From Planctomycetes bacterium GWF2_50_10 (lineage in GTDB: Bacteria; Planctomycetota; Phycisphaerae; Sedimentisphaerales; GWF2-50-10): 6,826 nt of DNA. A program made the translations under genes and the position numbers. The DNA lies in assembly GCA_001824635.1 (NCBI GenBank), contig MHYB01000074.1, positions 1 to 6,826 of the forward strand, given 5' to 3'. The notes beneath the pieces were generated by a model. That model searched no databases. It saw only the letters and a list, made by a program, of their open reading frames with translations, and had not been told where the DNA came from. Below are positions 1 to 6,500 of the stretch, piece by piece. Position 1 is the stretch's first letter, and each line of letters opens with the position of its first letter.

Positions 1-673
1 AATTCCGCTCGGCTATCTCTTCCAAAACCCCCTGCTCACGCACAAGCACTTTATCAAGGTTCTGCTCTATGAACTCAAAATACCCCGCATCCATTATAAG
101 TGCATGCTTCACAGATTCCACCAGCCCCGCCCGGAACTGCCGCTCATCCAATGTTTTCAGCGTCGCCACATCTACATAAACAGCAAAAGGATTCCAAAAC
201 GTCCCAAACGCATTTTTGCTGATTGAACTATCCACCCCCGTTTTGCCGCCGATAGCCGAATCCGCCTGAGATACCGTCGTCGTGGGTACCTGCACCACCG
301 GCACCCCACGCTTGAATATAGATGCCGCAAACCCCGCCACATCCCCAACTACCCCCCCGCCAAGCGCCAAAATAACAGTATCACGGCCGAGTTTAGCCGC
401 TTCCATAGCCTCAATTATCGCCCCCACCGTCCCGATATGCTTAGAAATCTCCCCCGCAGGCTCTATCACATACCCCCGCGCCCCCCCCTCCGACACCCCC
501 AATTTTTCAAAATGCCCCGCCCGCACAACCTCAGAATCAGTAACCACGAACAGCCCGTGCTTTGGGTAAGTCCTTTTCACATCAGCAATTATGCCCCCAA
601 GCAGACCCGAGCCGATAACGACTCGATAGCTTCGTTCCTCTATTCCGGGGATTTTCACTTCAATAGATTTCAT
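1..673 (-). CDS. aroB: 3-dehydroquinate synthase, N-terminal 224 residues (cut by window edge)
   Basis: Second enzyme of the shikimate pathway: converts DAHP to 3-dehydroquinate in the cytoplasm using NAD+ and a divalent metal. The frame reads without a stop from ATG at 673-671 to the left edge and gives 224 residues of a family usually about 350-370 long; the C-terminal domain with the two metal-binding histidines lies outside. Visible signatures are the glycine-rich NAD-binding loop LALGGGVVGDVAGF (102-115), the block VPTTTVSQADSAIGGKTGVD (129-148), KNAFGTFWNP (153-162), and RAGLVESVKHALI (181-193), whose Glu186 is the expected first metal ligand. The frame is open back to the apt stop, but this is the only ATG in it. 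No strong Shine-Dalgarno site is visible. It starts 54 bp after apt and probably shares its transcript. The gene uses GGG for most glycines and contains an eight-G run. The family call is secure. Confidence 0.95.
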   Translation of the reverse strand, partial: MKSIEVKIPGIEERSYRVVIGSGLLGGIIADVKRTYPKHGLFVVTDSEVVRAGHFEKLGVSEGGARGYVIEPAGEISKHIGTVGAIIEAMEAAKLGRDTVILALGGGVVGDVAGFAASIFKRGVPVVQVPTTTVSQADSAIGGKTGVDSSISKNAFGTFWNPFAVYVDVATLKTLDERQFRAGLVESVKHALIMDAGYFEFIEQNLDKVLVREQGVLEEIAERN

Positions 674-727
674 AGCCCGATATGCTACCGGCTTTGACCT
701 ATTTTTGGTATGTTTTTTTACTGCTTT

Positions 728-1252
728 TCAGTATGAAATGACTGTGTGCATATCGTAGCCCGAAAGCTTGCCTCTGCCGCCAAGAAACCCAAGCTCTATC
801 AGGAACGATAACCCCACCACCTCGCCGCCGAGTTTTTCAACAAGTTTTGCCGCGGCAGCCATTGTCCCGCCAGTCGCCAGCAGGTCATCGACCAGCAGAA
901 CCTTTTCCTCCTTGCGCAGCGCGTCACTGTGTATTTCAAGCGTATCGACCCCGTATTCCAGGTCATAGCTTATGCTTGTCGTTTTAAACGGCAGCTTGCC
1001 CTTTTTGCGTATCGGCACAAATCCAACCCCTAGTTTTGCCGCGATCGCCGAACCAAAGATAAACCCCCGCGCCTCAACCGCCGCCACGCAATCTATTTCT
1101 CGGTCGGTAAAAGGCGTAACCATAAGATCAAGTGAATGCTTGAATGCCACCGTATTTGCCAGCAGCGGCGTGATATCCCTGAACAAAACGCCCTTGATGG
1201 GCCAATCCGGTATGTCCCTTATAAACTGCTCGAGTTTAACCTTCTCCACCAT
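728..1252 (-). CDS. apt: Adenine phosphoribosyltransferase
   Basis: Purine salvage enzyme of the cytoplasm: adenine plus PRPP gives AMP and pyrophosphate. The 174 residues match the usual length of bacterial Apt (about 170-180) and look complete. The N-terminal signature is IPDWPIKGVLFRDITPLL (14-31), close to the family pattern PDFPxxGxxFxDITPLL. Next come the EARGFIFG loop (60-67), VPIRKKGKLP (79-88), and the PRPP-binding motif of type I phosphoribosyltransferases, VLLVDDLLATGGTM (118-131), with the acidic pair Asp122-Asp123 and the T-G-G-T loop. The start is supported by AAGGAGGG (1257-1264), whose AGGAGG core stands 5 bases before the ATG. The gene begins 49 bp after the sigma factor stop and is followed 54 bp later by aroB, so cotranscription is likely. 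No unusual residues were noticed. Confidence 0.96.
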   Translation of the reverse strand: MVEKVKLEQFIRDIPDWPIKGVLFRDITPLLANTVAFKHSLDLMVTPFTDREIDCVAAVEARGFIFGSAIAAKLGVGFVPIRKKGKLPFKTTSISYDLEYGVDTLEIHSDALRKEEKVLLVDDLLATGGTMAAAAKLVEKLGGEVVGLSFLIELGFLGGRGKLSGYDMHTVISY

Positions 1253-1301
1253 CCAACCCTCCTTGATTTCTCTTCCTATACGCTAACCGCTATTTCTATT
1301 C

Positions 1302-2111
1302 CTAGCTAAGCATATATTCCTGCAGCTTCTCCAGCGCCTTATTCTGTATCTGTCTCACACGTTCGCGTGTAAGCCGCAGAGCCTTGCCGATCTCCACAAG
1401 CCCTACCGGCTCACAGCCGTTAAGCCCGAAACGCATCGTCAGCACCTGCTGCTCTCGCTTTTCCAGCACATCCAGAAGCGCAACAGCCTTTTGCATCTCT
1501 TCCTGGTTAAGCATTGCTTCCTGTGCTTCGCCGCTCCTGCTGTCTTCGATTACATCGCTAAGACCATGGCTGTCATCAAGCGAATCGCTCTGCACACCGC
1601 TTACCGTCTGGGCCATATCGTCGACAATTTTAGCTTTGCGCAATGGCAATTGCAAATGTTTTGCCGTCTCTTCTATGCTCGGAGCCCTGCCGAGTTTCGC
1701 CTCAAGCTCTCCGCCTGCCCCGCGCCACTGGTTTATCATCTCCATCATGTAACCGGGCACATGTATCGTCGCCACTGAACTCTGCAGCGACCTCTTTATG
1801 CTCTGCTTTATCCACCACGCCGCGTATGTGCCAAACCGCACCCCGTGCGACGGGTCGAACGTGTCTATCGCCCTCAGCAGCCCGAGGTTGCCTTCCTCTA
1901 TCAAGTCCGCAAGGGCCATCCCACGCTTGGAATACTTCTTTGCGATATTGACCACCAGCCGCAGATTGCTCCGGATCATCCGCTCTCGCGCCTCGGGGTC
2001 ATTATGATCTATTATCCGCCTCGCAAGCAGCGTCTCCTCTTCTGCATCGAGAAGATGCACCTCGTCTATATCATGCAAATATTCACCGAGGGTAATATCA
2101 AAAGTTGTCAT
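1302..2111 (-). CDS. RNA polymerase sigma factor, RpoD/SigA family without region 1.1 (group 2-like)
   Basis: Sigma-70 family initiation factor, 269 residues from the preferred ATG at 2111-2109. Domains in order: region 1.2 (about 7-33, LGEYLHDIDEVHLLDAEEE); region 2 (about 43-112, with the core-binding helix and the -10 segment YAAWWIKQSIKRS); region 3 (about 118-165, starting VPGYMMEMIN); a polar acidic linker (about 175-205); region 4 (about 213-267, ending in the helix-turn-helix LTRERVRQIQNKALEKLQ). Region 1.1 and the long non-conserved insert of the primary sigma factor are absent, hence the group 2-like label. The tryptophan pair used in promoter melting and the -35 contacts Arg249, Glu250 and Gln254 are kept. 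Several -10-side positions differ from E. coli RpoD. A GTG at 2174 would add 21 residues, but the ATG at 2111 has a good ribosome site and begins at the domain boundary. It heads the sigma-apt-aroB cluster. Which promoters it serves cannot be told from sequence. Confidence 0.9.
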   Translation of the reverse strand: MTTFDITLGEYLHDIDEVHLLDAEEETLLARRIIDHNDPEARERMIRSNLRLVVNIAKKYSKRGMALADLIEEGNLGLLRAIDTFDPSHGVRFGTYAAWWIKQSIKRSLQSSVATIHVPGYMMEMINQWRGAGGELEAKLGRAPSIEETAKHLQLPLRKAKIVDDMAQTVSGVQSDSLDDSHGLSDVIEDSRSGEAQEAMLNQEEMQKAVALLDVLEKREQQVLTMRFGLNGCEPVGLVEIGKALRLTRERVRQIQNKALEKLQEYMLS

Positions 2112-2115
2112 AAAT

Positions 2116-2121
2116 CTCTCC
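2116..2121 (-). promoter_or_regulatory. Ribosome binding site deciding the sigma factor start
   Basis: Reads GGAGAG on the minus strand, with the GGAG core 6 bases before ATG 2111-2109. The alternative GTG at 2174-2172 has only a weak AAGGG about 9 bases upstream. The 21 extra residues it would add are basic, low in complexity and outside the conserved region 1.2. Confidence 0.7.
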
Positions 2122-2292
2122 AGTTTTGGCCGACCCGAAAAACGTCCTTTTCTCGTACCGGCCTCCAGGGCCACAGAACAAAGCCCTTATAGGACCATCC
2201 ATAAATTCTTCACTTCTTCGGACGCCAAAACTATCGACCAACCAGCCCCCTCGGTTTAGAGAGATTTACCCCGCCCAAAGAATCCTTTTCCC

Positions 2293-2307
2293 TATAGAAA
2301 TTCTATA
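2293..2307. repeat. Short palindrome upstream of the sigma gene
   Basis: TATAGAA and TTCTATA are perfect 7-bp inverted arms separated by a single A. It lies about 180 bp before the sigma factor ATG in non-coding sequence. An operator-like or structural role is possible, but an AT-rich palindrome of this size can arise by chance, and no matching regulator is seen nearby. Confidence 0.4.
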
Positions 2308-2315
2308 AGCCTCGC

Positions 2316-2343
2316 GTAGGGTGGGCAAGTACTCTTGCCCACC
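2316..2343. repeat. GTAG-flanked perfect hairpin, REP-like element
   Basis: GTAG (2316-2319) is followed directly by a perfect 10-bp inverted repeat, GGTGGGCAAG (2320-2329) and CTTGCCCACC (2334-2343), around the loop TACT. A GTAG tetranucleotide at the 5' foot of a GC-rich hairpin is the known hallmark of REP sequences handled by RAYT (TnpA-REP) transposases. It sits 18 bp beyond the stop of the DUF2339 gene, a typical REP location. Neither strand has a T-run after the stem, so it does not look like an intrinsic terminator, though it could stabilise the 3' end of the upstream mRNA. Only one copy is in this window and no RAYT gene is present, so the repeat status is inferred. Confidence 0.6.
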
Positions 2344-2360
2344 GTTGCACTTTGATAAAA

Positions 2361-5081
2361 CTATCTAGTCGTACCACGCTCAAAAAAACCCTTCTTTCTA
2401 AGAAACTGGTACAAATACGAAAGCCCGATCAGCACCGCCCCCAGCATCACGAAGCTCGCTATCTGGTAAAGCCCCTCCAACTTACGCGTATCATACAAAA
2501 ACACCTTCACCACCGTAACGGTAATAAATGCAAAACCAACATACCGAAGCAGCACAACCTTGCGCCAAAGTCCGATCGTCATTATCGCCGCCGCATACCC
2601 AGCCCATATTATCGAAACCCACATCTGTCCCTTATCGAGGTTGAAATCTCCCGCGATCTCAAAACCCCTTGGGTTATACTGCCAGTACTTCCAGAACTGG
2701 TACATCTGCTTAGTCAGCACAATCCACACGAAAATTATGATCGCAAGATAACACCCGCCCGCCAGCTGCCGCCGGCTTTTTTCATCCAGCCCCTGCCGCC
2801 TTCGCAATATCTCAGCAACGACCACTGCCGCAAACGCCGGCGATATCGCATATAGAAATCCCGTGTTGAAATAAACATACTGTGCCCCCCAGTTCAGATC
2901 CGTTATCCTGTGCGCCGAAAATACCATCGCGCCGATCAAAAGCATTCCCGAAAACAGCACCGCAACCTGCCCCCTGGGCGAAAACCTCGGCCAGATCGCT
3001 GCCACCGAAAACACAAGCAGCCCGCAAAGCAGCCCCCATAAATAATTGGCCGTTTGCACAGCTATGCCGAACCTGCTCCAGTACTCATACCATTCATTAT
3101 GCAGCGCCATAAAAAGTACTATCATCGCCGCAGCAAAAAAAGCCTCCGTCAAACCCTGCCTGCCTTTACTTATCTCACAGTAATCAATAAACCTGTACAT
3201 CAACGAGCAAACATAAAACAAAACCGCCGTAATGCACCCAGCTATTAAATATGAATTCCAAAACTCGAAATAAGACCGGTCCAGGTTGAGCAGTTCGATA
3301 AACGCAAGCACAAATGCTATACTAGCCCCCGCCACAGACAACCCAAACGCCGCCTGCCCCGCAGCCTTGAACTTGGGCAATATCGCGATCACCGCCCCGC
3401 CCGCCAGCACAGCCATAATCCCGTGCATCGCCGCCGCCATCGCGCCATGCTTATTGAAATAGCAGTTCCAGTACCATTCCATACAGACCGCCCCAACAAG
3501 TATCATCATCGCCGCTGCGAAATAACATTGAGCCAGAACCCGCCCAGCCTCGCCACCATCCTTGATCGACCTGTATATCAGGCTGCACGCGTAAAACGCT
3601 GCCGCCCCGAATACCCATATCCCAAATTCCGCATTAAAAATAAACCCAAACGCCTCATCGTGCATAGGCAGGTTCTTAAGCAGCATCACGACCGCGAGCA
3701 CCGCAACCGCTATCGAACTTATCCGCGTCGCCAAAGACCTGTATCTCGCCGCTACCGCCGTAAGCACAAATGCCTCTGCAAAATATGCCATCGTCAATGC
3801 ATCAAATTTCAAATACAATCCCATCGCCACAGTAATAAACGCAAGCCCGATAAGCCCCAACAGTATCTTGAGCGTCGTATCCGCAGCAGACCGCCGGTGC
3901 ACCAGCCCCATCATCGCGAAATGCGCCGCCCCAAGCACCACCGCCGCCAGCGCCAAATACCGCCTATGCTCATCCCACAGCATTGTTGTCAAAAAACCAA
4001 AAGTGAAGATCGCATTTGCAAGTATCCCCAGCACATCCTCCCGCCTCGCCTTGGCCCCCCGCCAAAGTTCATGCATGATTGGTATAGTCAAGAATATCAC
4101 GAAGAACACACCTAGCCACGTTATCGCCGTCGCTATTTGCCCGTCTGAATAATATTTCCAGAACCACGCCCCATACAGCACCGCCGTGCCGACAAACGCG
4201 AGTATATTCACACTTCGCCACTTCCGCCACACCGCCGCAAGCATCACCCCAACGCTGAGGATCGTAATATAACCGAACAGCGCGTTAGGCCTGTTCTCAC
4301 CCGTCGAAAGCAGCACCGGCGAAAGATACCCGCCCAGCATCGCAAGAAACGCCATCACAACTTCGTTAAGACTTACCGCGTAAAGCACACCCCCCGCCGT
4401 TATCAAAATCGCCAGCCCCAGCGCCGCCTCTGCTCCAATAAGCTCGTACAACCCGAACGCCGCAAAATCCGCAGAATATAGCAGAGCAAAGCCCAGCGCC
4501 GTCAGCGCCTTTGCAGCAATATCATACCCCCGCACCCTCGTGATCTGCCCAACAACTATCGCAGCAAGCCCCCAGCACGCCACAATTATCGTCCGCCCCA
4601 TGGCGCCTATCATCGCGTTATCGTACATGTACTTGAGTCCCGCTATCACTCCTATGATCATCGCGATCGCCCCCGCAATCGCCATCCACTTCGTCCCGAC
4701 CATCACCTCAAAAGACAACTTCTCTTTCGCCGGCCCTGCCGTTTCCATTGGCGTAGTTGGCGGCGGCGTTATCGGAATATTTTCCTTTGGCCTCTCCGCT
4801 GTCGGCCGAGCAAAAATAATATCCTGCACCAGCCGTTCCTGCCCGCCGGCACTCTCCTCTATCACAGGCTTCTCAGCCAGATTTTCTTTCTGCACCCCCA
4901 TGTCACCGGGCGCATGCTCAATTTGAGCCTTACCAATCTGCTGGGCCCGCCTCCGCGCCGCCAGCCCCTCTTCAATCGCCGCTATCCTTTTGGCGTTTAC
5001 AATACTCACCACCAGCGCAACCGGCCCGCTCAATATCCCTATTACCGCAACCAGTATTAAAATAACAATGTACTCAGGCAT
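2361..5081 (-). CDS. DUF2339 family polytopic membrane protein, 906 residues
   Basis: Large integral membrane protein of unknown function. Residues 4-28 form an N-terminal membrane segment. Residues 30-125 are a hydrophilic linker that starts with a charged Ala/Arg/Glu stretch (30-55) and ends proline-rich (PITPPPTTPM, 103-112). From about 131 to 892 there are roughly two dozen hydrophobic segments. Family marks are the entry into the membrane domain, FEVMVGTKWMAIAGAIAM (124-141), and the C-terminal part with VKVFLYDTRKLEGLYQIASF (858-877) and SYLYQFLRKKG. Residues 486-892 show three related units of about 125-140 residues, each with an aromatic motif such as EWYWNCYF or EWYEYWSRF. No catalytic residues are recognisable. 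GGAG (5088-5091) stands 6 bases before the ATG and supports the start. Gaps of 125 and 249 bp on either side suggest a separate transcript. A role in the envelope or transport is only a guess. Confidence 0.88.
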   Translation of the reverse strand: MPEYIVILILVAVIGILSGPVALVVSIVNAKRIAAIEEGLAARRRAQQIGKAQIEHAPGDMGVQKENLAEKPVIEESAGGQERLVQDIIFARPTAERPKENIPITPPPTTPMETAGPAKEKLSFEVMVGTKWMAIAGAIAMIIGVIAGLKYMYDNAMIGAMGRTIIVACWGLAAIVVGQITRVRGYDIAAKALTALGFALLYSADFAAFGLYELIGAEAALGLAILITAGGVLYAVSLNEVVMAFLAMLGGYLSPVLLSTGENRPNALFGYITILSVGVMLAAVWRKWRSVNILAFVGTAVLYGAWFWKYYSDGQIATAITWLGVFFVIFLTIPIMHELWRGAKARREDVLGILANAIFTFGFLTTMLWDEHRRYLALAAVVLGAAHFAMMGLVHRRSAADTTLKILLGLIGLAFITVAMGLYLKFDALTMAYFAEAFVLTAVAARYRSLATRISSIAVAVLAVVMLLKNLPMHDEAFGFIFNAEFGIWVFGAAAFYACSLIYRSIKDGGEAGRVLAQCYFAAAMMILVGAVCMEWYWNCYFNKHGAMAAAMHGIMAVLAGGAVIAILPKFKAAGQAAFGLSVAGASIAFVLAFIELLNLDRSYFEFWNSYLIAGCITAVLFYVCSLMYRFIDYCEISKGRQGLTEAFFAAAMIVLFMALHNEWYEYWSRFGIAVQTANYLWGLLCGLLVFSVAAIWPRFSPRGQVAVLFSGMLLIGAMVFSAHRITDLNWGAQYVYFNTGFLYAISPAFAAVVVAEILRRRQGLDEKSRRQLAGGCYLAIIIFVWIVLTKQMYQFWKYWQYNPRGFEIAGDFNLDKGQMWVSIIWAGYAAAIMTIGLWRKVVLLRYVGFAFITVTVVKVFLYDTRKLEGLYQIASFVMLGAVLIGLSYLYQFLRKKGFFERGTTR

Positions 5082-5143
5082 GTTCTTCTCCGTAATTCAT
5101 CACAATGCCAATACCGTACCCGCATCCATCCCAAAATCAAGAA

Positions 5144-5170
5144 TTATCTAAGCGGGATATTCACACGCAA
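5144..5170 (-). promoter_or_regulatory. Weak candidate promoter for the DUF2339 gene
   Basis: On the minus strand, GATAAT (5149-5144) matches the -10 consensus at five of six bases. TTGCGT (5170-5165) matches the first half of the -35 consensus, but the spacer is 15 bases, shorter than the ideal 17. The site lies in the 125-bp gap after the gamma subunit gene, about 60 bp before the DUF2339 start. Visual match only. Confidence 0.25.
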
Positions 5171-5206
5171 CATTACCGATGAGAATGAGATGAAAAGGAA
5201 TGCGTA

Positions 5207-5746
5207 TTAAAGCTGTGCGCCTCGCAGGAGAGCCTGGTTGTTGATCTGGGCCATGGATTTTTGTTTTTCGCTGAAGAGTTCTTCGATAGCCTGGGCGAGG
5301 GAATCTATTGAAACGCAATTTGTTACGGCTGCGAACGCGCCCAGGGCTACGATATTGGCTACGCGCGGAGAGCCGAGTCCTTCGGCGATGCGGGTGGCCT
5401 CGACCCCAATAAACTTGAGATCCGTGCGGATGGGATCGCGTTTCATTAACGATTTGTTGTATACGACTACAGCGCCGGAGGCGAGGTCGTTTTCGAAGCG
5501 GTCAAGCGAAGGATGATTCAAAATTATCGCGGCATTCGGTGTCTCTACCACAGGACTTGCGATCTCTTCATCCGAGATAACGATAGTGGCATGCGCCGTT
5601 CCGCCTCGCATTTCGGCGCCATACGCTACCATGCCCGTAACGTGCTTATTCTGGAAGATACATGCCCTCGCCAGCAGATTGCCCGCAAGTACTATCCCCT
5701 GGCCGCCGTGGCCCGCGATTATGATTTTTTGTTCTTTGCCAAGCAT
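5207..5746 (-). CDS. 2-oxoacid:ferredoxin oxidoreductase, gamma subunit (KorC/VorC/PorG type)
   Basis: Gamma subunit of a ferredoxin-dependent 2-oxoacid oxidoreductase, which oxidatively decarboxylates a 2-oxoacid to the acyl-CoA and reduces ferredoxin in the cytoplasm; the low-potential chemistry also allows the reverse carboxylation. The 179 residues are a normal length. Family marks are the N-terminal loop IIIAGHGGQGIVLAGNLLA (8-26), the segment VAYGAEMRGGTAHATIVIS (40-58), PNAAIILNHPSLDRF (70-84), and RVANIVALGAFAA (128-140). The ATG is 1 base after the beta stop and no clear ribosome site is visible, so reinitiation by the beta-translating ribosome is likely. It is the last gene of the unit. 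The substrate (2-oxoglutarate, branched-chain 2-oxoacid or pyruvate) cannot be fixed from this subunit, so no specific symbol is given. Confidence 0.92.
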   Translation of the reverse strand: MLGKEQKIIIAGHGGQGIVLAGNLLARACIFQNKHVTGMVAYGAEMRGGTAHATIVISDEEIASPVVETPNAAIILNHPSLDRFENDLASGAVVVYNKSLMKRDPIRTDLKFIGVEATRIAEGLGSPRVANIVALGAFAAVTNCVSIDSLAQAIEELFSEKQKSMAQINNQALLRGAQL

Positions 5747-5747
5747 A

Positions 5748-6500
5748 TCAGGTATTTTCGCCCGAAACTGAGGTTATATCCTTAAAGACGCCCAGCGGGA
5801 AGACAGCCTTCATATCGTTATTTACAAAATCAACCGCCTGGGCAGGCGAGAGCTTCCAGTCTGTCGGGCACATCGAAAGAACTTCCACAAGCGAAAAACC
5901 CTTGCCTTCTACCTGGCAGGTAAACGCTTTTGTAATAGCCTTTTGAGCCTTGATGATATCAGCGGGAGATGCTACGGAAACGCGTTCAATATACGCAGGG
6001 CCGTCAAGCGTTGAAAGCAGTTCGCATACGCGAATGGGTTTGCCTTCGCCGTGTGCGCCCCTGCCGTACGGAGAGGTAGTAGTCTTTTGCCCGATCAAAG
6101 ATGTCGGAGCCATCTGGCCGCCCGTCATCCCATAGATTGCATTATTTACGAAGATTACTGTTATATTTTCGCTGCGATTTGCGGTATGGATGGTCTCGGT
6201 CATGCCGATGGAGGCCAGGTCGCCGTCGCCCTGATAAGTGAAGACAATGTTATCCGGGCGCACCCGCTTGATCGCCGTTGCCGCGGCTGGACTTCTGCCG
6301 TGAGGGCATTCGATCATATCCACGTTGAAATAATCATAGAAGAGCACAGCGCAGCCTACCGGAGCTGTTGCGATGGTCTTTTCGCGTATGCCCAGATCAT
6401 CGATGGCCTGTGCGACGAGGCGATGGATTATACCATGGCCGCAGCCGCCGCAGTAATGCGTGGGCACGTCATATAGAGTTTGCGGTCTTGCAAGCTTCAT
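5748..6500 (-). CDS. 2-oxoacid:ferredoxin oxidoreductase, beta subunit (TPP-binding, KorB/VorB type)
   Basis: Catalytic subunit that binds thiamine diphosphate and normally one [4Fe-4S] cluster. It has 250 residues, slightly short of many KorB proteins. The N-terminal HYCGGCGHG (15-23) is the family opening. The thiamine diphosphate/Mg motif starts at GDGD (91-94) and ends at Asn119-Asn120, followed by AIYGMTGGQ (121-129). Cys17, Cys20, Cys50 and Cys211 have the spacing of the four cluster ligands known in characterised family members, so the protein should carry the cluster. MCPTDWKLSPAQAV (210-223) fits the C-terminal region of Kor/Vor beta chains. The ATG overlaps the alpha stop (ATGA), and AGAGGTG (6506-6512) inside alpha serves as its ribosome site. 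The gamma gene follows after 1 bp. The sequence looks closer to 2-oxoglutarate or branched-chain enzymes than to pyruvate enzymes, but this is an impression. Confidence 0.95.
   Translation of the reverse strand: MKLARPQTLYDVPTHYCGGCGHGIIHRLVAQAIDDLGIREKTIATAPVGCAVLFYDYFNVDMIECPHGRSPAAATAIKRVRPDNIVFTYQGDGDLASIGMTETIHTANRSENITVIFVNNAIYGMTGGQMAPTSLIGQKTTTSPYGRGAHGEGKPIRVCELLSTLDGPAYIERVSVASPADIIKAQKAITKAFTCQVEGKGFSLVEVLSMCPTDWKLSPAQAVDFVNNDMKAVFPLGVFKDITSVSGENT

Noticed and set aside
282..697. Two overlapping plus-strand frames near the left edge
   Set aside because: They are antisense to aroB, whose conserved motifs read continuously on the minus strand from 673 to the window edge.
2112..2174. 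Longer sigma factor starting at GTG 2174
   Set aside because: The added 21 residues are not part of region 1.2, and the ATG at 2111 has the better ribosome binding site.
2320..2343. Intrinsic terminator for the DUF2339 gene
   Set aside because: The stem is strong, but no T-run follows it on either strand; the GTAG foot fits a REP element better.
2352..2855. Plus-strand open frame of 167 codons
   Set aside because: Antisense to the C-terminal part of the DUF2339 gene; basic low-complexity translation and no recognisable family.
3423..4115. Plus-strand open frame of 230 codons
   Set aside because: It lies wholly inside the DUF2339 gene on the opposite strand, and its translation is an Arg/His/Pro-rich string with no domain, typical of the antisense of a hydrophobic protein gene.
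5082..5206. Terminator or small RNA in the gap after the gamma subunit gene
   Set aside because: No convincing stem-loop or T-run was found by eye; only a weak promoter-like match is present.
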